Source: Fundidesulfovibrio soli (GTDB lineage Bacteria; Desulfobacterota; Desulfovibrionia; Desulfovibrionales; Desulfovibrionaceae). From it: 64,000 nucleotides of DNA. The translations under genes and the position numbers were made by a program. The DNA lies in the NCBI RefSeq assembly GCF_022808695.1, contig NZ_JAKZKW010000005.1, positions 1 to 64,000 of the forward strand. Direction: 5' to 3'. Under the pieces are notes generated by a model. That model did not search any database, was not told where the DNA came from, and worked only from the letters and a program-made list of their open reading frames with translations. Shown here piece after piece: positions 33,135-40,970 of this stretch (its first letter is position 1; every line of letters begins with the position of its first letter).

Positions 33135-36100
33135 CTATTGCCTGTTAAGCTGGCAGCCTACTGCGCGCAGAATGTCTTCCACCTGTCGCATTGCTGCCTT
33201 TGTTGAGTAGTTGTCCATCACAAAACGCAATCCAGCCTGGGAAAGACGCTCCCAAAGCGCGGCATCGGTATAGAGACGCACGACGGCGTCGGCGAAATCC
33301 TGAGGTTGTTCCGCGACCAGCACATGCTCCTGGTCCACGAGTCCCATGCCTTCCGTCGCCACCGACGTGCCGACGCAGGGGCGGCCAAAGCTGAGGCTGG
33401 TGGCAACCTTGCCTTTGATACCGGCTCCGTAGCGCAAAGGGGCGACACTGAGCCTGGCGGAGGTAAAGTAAGGCGTGAGGTCTTCCACGAAGCCGGTGAC
33501 GATGACATCCTCGCGGGCCTGGGCGAGCAAATCCGCTGGAGGCTCGCTGCCAACGATGTAGAGCTTGACGTCGGGGAGGTGTTGCTTCACGAGCGGGAAT
33601 ATTTGCTGCAGGAAGTACAGGGCGGAATCCACGTTGGGCGGATGACGGTAGCCGCCAAGGTGTACGATATCCCGTGTTGATTCGAAGGGGGCCAGGCTGC
33701 CGGGTACTGGGATGCACCATCCATAAAGCTTGACCAGTGCGTTTGGTGCTTCTTTCTCCAAGTATTCCAACTCGTACTGGCTGTGTACAATGGTGCAGTC
33801 GGCTGCGCCGATTACAGCCATTTCCCGGACTTTGGTTTCCAGCGCAGACAGCATGAGCGCGTCGTCGGCACGCAATTCGGCTTCACGGATTTCACGGATA
33901 TGGTGCAGGTCGGAAGTGAAGAACACCAGCTTGGCGGATGGTGCGTGCGTACGCAAGGTGTCCATGCAGCGTGCAGCTACGGTCATGCGGAACACAACGA
34001 CAAGGTCGAAAATGTCCCCCTCATGCTCCAGGAATCCCTGCACAGTACGGTGGTGAGGGCCATGTATCACCTCGATGCCAAGACGCCGCAGATCGTCAGT
34101 GTATCGCGGAATATAGGCGAAGTTGTCTTCGGGGATGAAGGTGACTTTGTAGCCGAAATGCTGCAACAGACGCATCAGGCCGAATGCGGTTAATGAGCCG
34201 GCATCCTGGTCTGGCTGGGGGGTGCACGCATCAATGACCAGCACGCGGCCAAGCACGCAACGGTCCTTGGTAATCTGCGGCATGACGCCGGACCTGCCCA
34301 GCGGAGCTATCTCAGAGCGCCAACGCGTCTTGAGCTTGAGTGCATTCGCCTGTTGGTAGCTCTTAACGCCGCAGTTGACCGATTTACCGCAACTGATCCC
34401 CTCGAAGTGCACAAGTTTCGAAAGAGGTTGATACACCACCCGGCGACCCTTCTGGCGAACACGGAAGGCAAGGTCGGAATCTTCTCCATAGGCGGGGGCG
34501 AAGTGTTCGTCGAAGCCGCCGAGGCTGACCCAAAGATGTTTGGGGATGGCCAGTGACGCCCCGGAACAGTAATCGACATTGCGCAGGTAATTGTATTCGG
34601 GGCGGCTAGGGTCTTCGTAGCGGCCATAGTTCCAGGCGGAACCGTCTTCCCAGATGATGCCGCCCGCTTCCTGAAGTTGGCCGTGAGGATACAGGAGCAT
34701 GCTGCCTGCGAGGCCAACGTCCGGGAAATTCTGGAAGGTGCAGATCAACTCATTGAGCCAACCAGGCAATACATAAGTGTCGTTGTTAAGCAGAACTACA
34801 TACTGGCCCAAGGCTCCTGCCGCGCCCAGGTTGCAGCTGCGGAGGAAGCCTTGGTTCACCTCATTGCGCAAAACCTTCACCCACGGGATCATACCGAGGA
34901 GCTGGTGTGTGGGGTCAGTTGAGGCGTCATCAACGACGATAACCTCGAAGTCGCAGCTTCCGTCCAGTCTGGCTAGCGAAAGCAGGCACAGAAGGGTGTG
35001 GAATATCTGATTGTGGACAGGGATGACGATGGAGGCTGTCGGCTCGCTAGAACGTGTTACGGAGGTGCGGCCATTGATCTCGGTAATCATCCCCATGAGG
35101 GTCTCCGGAGTGGACGCCCTGCACCCTCCGACCACGAAGTTGTCAATGAAATCCCGCACCGGGGACACGCCCTCGGAGATATCCATGCTCCGCCAGGAAA
35201 GGTAGAAATCAAGATTGAACTCGGCGCAGGGCAATGCGTTCTGGTCGACCCCCTCAGTGACAAAGTGCTCCAAGGCTCCGCAAGACCGTGAGTTGAGTTC
35301 GGGGTGCTGGCTGCGGTAGAAATGCGGGTCAAATATGGGCAGCGGGCGCAGGCCCAAGTTTTCCCCCACTTCCAGGTAATGACGGAAAGGGGCAAGTCCG
35401 GACGCGCAAACCTCGGTATACTGCTCCCTGTAGTAGGCCGCGTCGAAAAGAGGATGGGGGCTCAAGCCTTGGTCAGCCCCCACTGCCAGGAAATGCTCGT
35501 AGGGGGGGAGGCCGCAGGTGGTACTCTCAGGGCATGCCGACACATAATAATCGGACGCAAAAAGGGGATGCGGGCTTACCCCTTGCATGAGGCCGTGTTC
35601 AAGAAAATGGGCGAACGCGGGGCCAGCCAAGCCTGGCGGCATGTGACGAGCCCTGTAGTATTCATCGGAAAACAGCCAGGAGCACCTTCTGTTCTCGGTT
35701 TTGCCGAAGTTAAGGTAGTGGGTGAAAGGAGCGATCCCAGCTTCGGCCACATCAGGATTGATAGTGACGTAGGCCGCAGGGTCGAACCCTCGGATCTGGC
35801 TGAAATTGTTTCGGATGGCCTGTTGCAGGGGCTTGTGCTGGATGCCCAGCCAGCGGACCAGGGCCAAAAGGCGGTTGGTGAAGGCCTCCCGGGCCTGAAG
35901 TGTCTTGCAGAGGGCCGCAAGGATCTGGCCGGAACTGGCTGCCGGGTGTTGATTTCCTGTCAGGTGCTGGGCGAGGTTCGCCAGACAGGATGACATTTCC
36001 GCATTATGGCGGTTTGAGGCGGCTAGATCGTGACGAAGTGTCGTTTCCCTGGCGACTGCGGCCTCCTGCTCCTTGCGTCCCTTGAGCAATTGTTGGTTAG

Positions 36101-37550
36101 CCTCGTCGTAGATGGCATTCAGCTTCTCCAGTTGGGCATAGCAATCGTTCAGGGCGTTCTCGTCGAGTAGATGGAGTTGCCGACTTTGCTCCGCATCCTC
36201 CAGTGCCTGCTCCAATTTTTCAATTTCAGTCTGACTGATGCCGGCTAGCTCCTCCGCATGAGAGCGGTAGCGGTTTAACTCCTCGTCTTTTTCTTTCAGA
36301 CTCCGGGAGAGAATCTCCGCCTCCTGGCGCCGTGACGCTAGTTCGTTGCGGAGTGTCTCCAATTCAGCTCTTTTGGCGTTAAGGTCGGAGAGCGCTTGAG
36401 AAAATTGTGTGTCTTTATTGAGGAGCGCCGAAGTAAGTCTGCTGATGTCGCCTTCTAGGTGCTCGGAATGGGCGCGTTCATACGGACTGCTGGAAGAGTC
36501 TGCTGAGGTTCTTGGAGTCTGCCCAGGCGAAATGGAATCATTATGCACGGTGAAAGACGAAACAAGCACAGAATCATCGACAGGAGTGGCTGGCTGAGGA
36601 GGGGCGGCATCTGGGGAAGTGAAGCTGATGGACTCGTTGATAAATTGGAACTGAGAAAAAAAGAGGAAAAGATCGTTGCGAGCGGCTTCCTTTTCGGGAT
36701 CAGATGAGCCTGTGTGGAGCAATTTAGAGTGGACGTAGCTATAAATAGTTTGCTTGTGAGGCTTCCCGGTGTTGTGCTGCAGGTCGCTGATGATCGTGCT
36801 TCGCAGTATCTGTCCTACAGAATAGGAGGAGCAATTCGTGGAAATGCCAAGAAACGCCAGGATGTTTTCAAGAGTCTCGGCTGGGTGCTGGAACCAACTG
36901 TCGTAATTGACTATGTGCCAGTCCAGGGGGTGTGCGTTGAGAAACAGTTCGCCGTAGTGCCTCAGCCAGAGCAGAAGTCCGGTACCGACGGGTATGGAGT
37001 TGCGTTGTTGCAACGACGACGCCACTTGATAAGGATCTCGAACGCACAGGATGATTTTAAAAGGGATCTGTAGCTTGTTGAATAATTCCAGCCAGAGGGG
37101 CAACAGGCGTAAGGCGCGGGGATCTTTGAAGCCAAAGGGGGTCTGCGTGTTCAGCGAACCGAGGTAATCGATCAGTCGTTGCTTATAGTTATGAAGTGCG
37201 GGGTCGCGCCACCAAGTGCAGGGCATGGCGTCGGTGCTGTCCCAAGATCTGCCGAGCGCATCTAGAATATCATCCTGTAGACGCATGATTTCCCAGCGCT
37301 CCCAGTGCCCTTCCTGGTTCGAGTCGCATTTGACAGGGTCGTCAGCCCCCACCATGTCGATGCCGATTTTGTGCAGGATGGAGGAGCAAAGGGATGTGCC
37401 ACTTCGGTGCATACCAAGAATGAAGACAAGGGGCGGCCGTGTGCTGACGAGAGCAGGTGATTTCCGACCTTTACTCCGTTCTGAAGGTCTCAATTGGTGC
37501 TTTTCAGTCTTCTGCGGTTTAGCCATACGCAATGATCCCCATTCAGACAT
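33135..37550 (-). CDS. Giant sulfotransferase / coiled-coil / FDxxYY-repeat / GT2 / GT4 protein
   Basis: A 1471-residue, five-part protein. Residues 40-260: sulfotransferase with PAPS loop LGMHRSGTSL (45-54) and a 3'-phosphate-type RDPYQVASSL (171-180). Residues 310-365: Ser/Pro linker. Residues 365-530: charged coiled coil. Residues 588-800: five to six units of about 37 residues, each with FDxxYY, then a PxxHYLxxG-like end (589, 627, 664, 702, 740, 778). Residues 838-1060: GT2 with VIPVHNQ, VVDDAS, LLNNDTY and GEDSDLAFR. Residues 1100-1470: a GT4-like domain with HLGGYRHPPNVDSALYFL and GAGIKGKVATSLSFGRPCVGT. An alternative ATG at 37526 would shorten it by 8. It probably builds and sulfates a polysaccharide at the membrane; substrate is unknown. 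Confidence 0.88.
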   Translation of the reverse strand: MSEWGSLRMAKPQKTEKHQLRPSERSKGRKSPALVSTRPPLVFILGMHRSGTSLCSSILHKIGIDMVGADDPVKCDSNQEGHWERWEIMRLQDDILDALGRSWDSTDAMPCTWWRDPALHNYKQRLIDYLGSLNTQTPFGFKDPRALRLLPLWLELFNKLQIPFKIILCVRDPYQVASSLQQRNSIPVGTGLLLWLRHYGELFLNAHPLDWHIVNYDSWFQHPAETLENILAFLGISTNCSSYSVGQILRSTIISDLQHNTGKPHKQTIYSYVHSKLLHTGSSDPEKEAARNDLFLFFSQFQFINESISFTSPDAAPPQPATPVDDSVLVSSFTVHNDSISPGQTPRTSADSSSSPYERAHSEHLEGDISRLTSALLNKDTQFSQALSDLNAKRAELETLRNELASRRQEAEILSRSLKEKDEELNRYRSHAEELAGISQTEIEKLEQALEDAEQSRQLHLLDENALNDCYAQLEKLNAIYDEANQQLLKGRKEQEAAVARETTLRHDLAASNRHNAEMSSCLANLAQHLTGNQHPAASSGQILAALCKTLQAREAFTNRLLALVRWLGIQHKPLQQAIRNNFSQIRGFDPAAYVTINPDVAEAGIAPFTHYLNFGKTENRRCSWLFSDEYYRARHMPPGLAGPAFAHFLEHGLMQGVSPHPLFASDYYVSACPESTTCGLPPYEHFLAVGADQGLSPHPLFDAAYYREQYTEVCASGLAPFRHYLEVGENLGLRPLPIFDPHFYRSQHPELNSRSCGALEHFVTEGVDQNALPCAEFNLDFYLSWRSMDISEGVSPVRDFIDNFVVGGCRASTPETLMGMITEINGRTSVTRSSEPTASIVIPVHNQIFHTLLCLLSLARLDGSCDFEVIVVDDASTDPTHQLLGMIPWVKVLRNEVNQGFLRSCNLGAAGALGQYVVLLNNDTYVLPGWLNELICTFQNFPDVGLAGSMLLYPHGQLQEAGGIIWEDGSAWNYGRYEDPSRPEYNYLRNVDYCSGASLAIPKHLWVSLGGFDEHFAPAYGEDSDLAFRVRQKGRRVVYQPLSKLVHFEGISCGKSVNCGVKSYQQANALKLKTRWRSEIAPLGRSGVMPQITKDRCVLGRVLVIDACTPQPDQDAGSLTAFGLMRLLQHFGYKVTFIPEDNFAYIPRYTDDLRRLGIEVIHGPHHRTVQGFLEHEGDIFDLVVVFRMTVAARCMDTLRTHAPSAKLVFFTSDLHHIREIREAELRADDALMLSALETKVREMAVIGAADCTIVHSQYELEYLEKEAPNALVKLYGWCIPVPGSLAPFESTRDIVHLGGYRHPPNVDSALYFLQQIFPLVKQHLPDVKLYIVGSEPPADLLAQAREDVIVTGFVEDLTPYFTSARLSVAPLRYGAGIKGKVATSLSFGRPCVGTSVATEGMGLVDQEHVLVAEQPQDFADAVVRLYTDAALWERLSQAGLRFVMDNYSTKAAMRQVEDILRAVGCQLNRQ

Positions 37551-38011
37551 CAAAAAACAGGCCTTTGCAATAATGTCCTTGAATATGATGATCAGATAGG
37601 TGGTGCTGCACGTTTATGCCTACGAATGAACAGTTTGATCATGATTTGTAAGCTAAATTTGGTTGGTGTCAAGTTATATGTCGGGGAAAATAAGCTGACA
37701 CTATTGCGCTGCCCGGTATGGCAAGAGTCGAAAAATTAGCCCCGGGGGTGAGTATACTGACTTGAAATCCATGAAAGACCGGCAGTCAAGCATCAGGCAC
37801 AGGTGGAAGGGGTTGTCTCAGTCGAGCCAGCGATTCAGCGCCGAGGAAGGTAGATAGGTGAAGCAAATATGCAATTCTCCGAAGATGCCATTGGGAGGCG
37901 CGTAGTGTGCCTTCAACCCGTTGCACTTCCTTCCGGTCTCCCGGGAATGCAGGACAATGTGTGCGAATTTGCCGGATGCCGGTATCCGGACCGCTGGTTG
38001 AGTGAGTACAA
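37551..38011. other. Upstream region of the glycan operon
   Basis: There is no convincing gene. The first ~150 bp are AT-rich and hold the candidate promoter described separately. The rest has only short frames without ribosome sites. Confidence 0.5.
37645..37672 (-). promoter_or_regulatory. Candidate promoter of the minus-strand glycan cluster
   Basis: Reading the minus strand, TTGACA (37672-37667), 16 nt, TACAAA (37650-37645), in AT-rich DNA about 95 bp before the start of the giant glycosyltransferase. Confidence 0.5.
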
Positions 38012-38527
38012 TTACTGCGGAGAGCGCTTGCCGAGTTTATCGAACAGCCGGAAGACCGGCTGGGAGAACCATGTGTAAAGGGGAAACCCGCCGCCAATCA
38101 CCAAAAGACTGCCCAGAATCCCAATTGCAATGCCCGCAACGGTGCTGGAGTTCACTAGGCCATTTAACAGTGAAAATACGCCCATGGACAGCCAGATCAC
38201 GGCGGAGACAGGGCAGGCTTTGATTCTGAGGGTGTCGCCTTGAGAACCTGTTGCCACAACGGCAACAAACGGAATCCAACCCCATGTGATGGGAGGATAG
38301 CGACGTCTGATATAGATGATAGCTGCTCGTGTGGAAACCCTAAGTTTCTCATGGTGGCATTCAAGTATTCTCCAACTATCTGGAGATATGGGCGCCATGA
38401 TGCTCGAATGAACGGTGATTCCGAATTTGTAGGCGAATGTTCCTGGAAAGAGGCAGCTGATTTGTTCCAATACAAAACATATTGCGAGGAGTATGAGGAG
38501 TAGGTCTGGAATGCTTGTGATGCTCAT
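38012..38527 (-). CDS. Hypothetical membrane protein
   Basis: A 171-residue protein with an N-terminal hydrophobic helix (about 5-26), a weaker hydrophobic segment near 80-92, and two strong C-terminal helices (about 106-123 and 127-147). The region between (40-75) is polar with Arg/His. I do not recognise a family. The ribosome site is weak and the start uncertain: a GTG at 38557 would add 10 residues. Composition is like the rest of the low-GC island. Confidence 0.45.
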   Translation of the reverse strand: MSITSIPDLLLILLAICFVLEQISCLFPGTFAYKFGITVHSSIMAPISPDSWRILECHHEKLRVSTRAAIIYIRRRYPPITWGWIPFVAVVATGSQGDTLRIKACPVSAVIWLSMGVFSLLNGLVNSSTVAGIAIGILGSLLVIGGGFPLYTWFSQPVFRLFDKLGKRSPQ

Positions 38528-38689
38528 GGTGTGACAAGTCGCTTCTTGGGATGCCACTGGTGGGTTACATGGTTTGAGTGCTCGTGTAGTGCCTCATCAT
38601 GATTTCGAAGGCGGTATCAGCTATTCTTGGCATTCGCCAGAAGGCCGTGCATTGACGAACGTTGTTTTTATGAATGCGTATTCGCTGCT

Positions 38690-38980
38690 TTAAATGCCGA
38701 ACACTGATTTGTGCCAGTATTTTATTGGGTCTGCGAACCAGTGCTCATTTTGTGCGGTGCGTAGAGGCTTCAGGCACTTCATGTCCAGCGAGTACCGGGC
38801 CATCAGTCCGATCAACTCCCTGAGGCTGGCGTCGTCGACGGGGTCATCCAGGGTGATTTCCAGCCCTTGTAGGCATCTGGAAACACTCTCAACAGATGTA
38901 ATTGATTGTAGCCAGTGAAAGAAAAAGTCCTCATCCCCCTCAGAGTAGAACGGAACTGGTTCCTGTATGACAATGTACAT
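38690..38980 (-). CDS. Small hypothetical protein
   Basis: A 96-residue acidic protein rich in Phe, Trp and Leu (DEDFFFHWLQSI, VDDASLRELIGLMARYSLDMKCL, WFADPIKYWHKSVFGI). There is no signal peptide or membrane segment. GGAG 5 nt before the ATG at 38980 supports expression. The compact, aromatic-rich build is like that of many orphan immunity-type or accessory proteins, but no partner toxin is visible, so no function is assigned. Confidence 0.55.
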   Translation of the reverse strand: MYIVIQEPVPFYSEGDEDFFFHWLQSITSVESVSRCLQGLEITLDDPVDDASLRELIGLMARYSLDMKCLKPLRTAQNEHWFADPIKYWHKSVFGI

Positions 38981-39151
38981 CATTACTCCAATAAATCGGG
39001 GATTAGCTCATCCTAGGGGGTAGTCACCTGGCAGTTGGTCGGAGGCAATACTGATGTATCTGGCTCGACGCAAGGCAGGCTCCCCATCAAGAACCATGAG
39101 CTATTCACCCCACTCTCAACGGGCAACTCTCTCCACGAAGGCATGCCAATG

Positions 39152-39181
39152 AAAAAGGCGGCCACCTGTCCGGTGGCCGCC
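39152..39181 (-). terminator. Rho-independent terminator
   Basis: A 10-bp stem GGCGGCCACC / GGTGGCCGCC with loop TGTCC, followed on the minus strand by five T. It lies 28 bp after the secreted Cys-rich gene. Confidence 0.88.
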
Positions 39182-39208
39182 TCATTGAAAAGCATCCGTT
39201 CGCCCGCC

Positions 39209-39535
39209 TTATTGCGTCTTCGTCGAGGTCGAGAGCGCGGCGGCGCGCTGGTCATCCACCGCGCGCTGCAGCACCTGGGCGTTCTGCAGGCAGGTGGCCA
39301 GGTTCTGGCCGCAGCTGGCCTCGCACTGCTGGCGGCGGGTGAACTCGGTGATGGACTGGCAGCCGGTATTGCAATCCAGGTTCTGGGAGTTGCAGTCGCA
39401 CGTGAAGCAGCTGCCGATGGGCGGCAGGGAATTGATCGTCACCTGGTTCTGCGAGGGCAGGGTGACGGTGACCTGGGCGGTGGCCAGGCCGGCGCAGAGC
39501 AGCAGGACGGCGGTGAAGAGGATGGTGTGTCTCAT
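39209..39535 (-). CDS. Small secreted cysteine-rich protein
   Basis: A 108-residue protein with a signal peptide (1-20, hydrophobic core LFTAVLLLCAGL, cut probably after ATA). The mature chain has eight cysteines spaced C-x2-C-x-C-x6-C-x3-C-x11-C-x3-C-x6-C, enough for four disulphides, and a C-terminal polar tail. The family is unknown to me. It is a free-standing gene with its own terminator, high GC, and is likely periplasmic or extracellular. Confidence 0.7.
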   Translation of the reverse strand: MRHTILFTAVLLLCAGLATAQVTVTLPSQNQVTINSLPPIGSCFTCDCNSQNLDCNTGCQSITEFTRRQQCEASCGQNLATCLQNAQVLQRAVDDQRAAALSTSTKTQ

Positions 39536-39578
39536 TGTTTGCTCCAGGCTGTGCGAGTAGGCCAGACCCCTCGGGAAG

Positions 39579-40829
39579 TCAAGCTGCGGGCCGTGTTTGC
39601 CCCTGGGTGAGGCAGATGCAGTCCTCCAGCACGGAGAGCACCCCGCCGCACAATCCGCCCGCCGTGCCCCCGGCTCCGGGCGGGGGGCCGAACAGGGTGA
39701 AGCGCGCTTCCTTGAGGCCGCGCTCGGGCACGGCTTCCGGGTCCACCCGCATGAGGCTGAGCGCCAGGCGCTCGGCCAGCAGGTAGCCCGAGAGCCCCTT
39801 GCCCAGCAGTTCCACGTGGCGGGCCAGGTCCTCCCGCTTGCGGTCCAGGTGCTTGAGCGACGCCTCCGAGGGGGTGAGCCGGCGGGCGTGGTCCAGCATG
39901 GCCAGGATGCCCGAAAGTTGCGCCCCTGGCAGGCCCTGCCGCCAGCCCAGCAGCCAGGGCTCGCGCCAGGCCAGCAGCCCGTGGGCGATGCCCAGCTCCA
40001 CGACGCCCAGCATCAGCTCCATGGCCCTGGCCAGCAGGGGGTCGGCCCAGGCGGGCTCGCCCTCGCCGATGGTCCAGGCTGGGGCCGGATCGGAGGGCGC
40101 GGGCACGCCCGCCAACTCCGCCAGGATGTGCCCCAGCCAGAGGTTGGCCGCCGGGGACTGCGGCGTCTCCAGGTGGGCGTGGGAGAGCACGTAGCGCCCC
40201 TTGCCGAACTCCCCGGCCACGATGCAGGGGTCGCCCGGGGAGAAGGCCGGGGCCAGGCGCACGCCGTAGAGGGCCTCCCAGTCCTCCAGGGCCTGGCCGG
40301 GCACCAGGGAGAGCGGGATGTCCGCCATCATGAAGCCCGGGCCGGGGCGGCCATAGGCGGCCACCACGTCCACGCCCTGGCCGTGGGGCCGGAACGCGGC
40401 GGGCCACCAGACCGGGGCCAGGGGCTCGCGCAGCCCGGCGGGGGTGTAGGGCCCGGCCTGGGGCAGCAGCTCCACGTTGCCGGAGGCGAAGTGCTGCAGC
40501 CGGTGCTTGAATGGCTCGCGCGTCCAGGGGCACAGGGCCAGCCCGCCCGGCACCGTGAGGCCGAGGCCCGCGCCGCCGCAGATGCCCAGATAGCTGCCGC
40601 CGCCCCGCACGTAGTCGCGCACGGCCTCAAGCCCGGCCGGGCCCAGGCAGGCGGCCTTGCGGCTGGCGAAGCCGCCGGGCACGGCCAGCAGCGCCGGGGC
40701 CTCGCGCCGCAGGAGCCCCCGGGCCAGTTCGTGAGCGCGCACCAGGCGTGCGGGAAGCCCCCAGGCTTCGAGCGCCCGGATGAGCAGCACGCCCCAAAGG
40801 TGGGCTTCGTCCCAGAGCACGTGAATCAT
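39579..40829 (-). CDS. BPL_N-domain (biotin-protein ligase N-terminal-like) amidotransferase-fold protein
   Basis: A 416-residue protein whose first ~240 residues resemble the BPL_N/class I glutamine amidotransferase-like fold: IHVLWDEAHLWG start, LLAVPGGF, and the nucleophile elbow YLGICGGAGLGL with C84. The rest is mostly helical with a hydrophobic stretch GLLAWREPWLLGWRQGL. No biotin-ligase catalytic domain is fused. Such stand-alone proteins occur in Desulfovibrionaceae, but their role is unknown. The ATG at 40829 starts directly at the domain; an ATG at 40847 would add six residues. It is divergent from valS. Confidence 0.7.
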   Translation of the reverse strand: MIHVLWDEAHLWGVLLIRALEAWGLPARLVRAHELARGLLRREAPALLAVPGGFASRKAACLGPAGLEAVRDYVRGGGSYLGICGGAGLGLTVPGGLALCPWTREPFKHRLQHFASGNVELLPQAGPYTPAGLREPLAPVWWPAAFRPHGQGVDVVAAYGRPGPGFMMADIPLSLVPGQALEDWEALYGVRLAPAFSPGDPCIVAGEFGKGRYVLSHAHLETPQSPAANLWLGHILAELAGVPAPSDPAPAWTIGEGEPAWADPLLARAMELMLGVVELGIAHGLLAWREPWLLGWRQGLPGAQLSGILAMLDHARRLTPSEASLKHLDRKREDLARHVELLGKGLSGYLLAERLALSLMRVDPEAVPERGLKEARFTLFGPPPGAGGTAGGLCGGVLSVLEDCICLTQGQTRPAA

Positions 40830-40970
40830 CGGCCCCTTGTGCCCCATCCGCCGGGCGGACACAACGCCGGAAAGTCCATTATCCCCGGGGGGAAGCGCAC
40901 CCGGGGGGCGCGGTGATGACAACGGGGCGAAAAAAGAGTATTGCGCCGCGACCGAAAAGGAGCCGATTTC

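Noticed and set aside
37786-38097. Short minus-strand frame overlapping the hypothetical membrane protein
   Set aside because: It overlaps a better frame and its composition is Ser/Arg/Pro-rich without structure.
26000-39200. Insertion sequence or integrase explaining the low-GC island
   Set aside because: No transposase or integrase reading frame and no clear direct or inverted end repeats were found at its borders.
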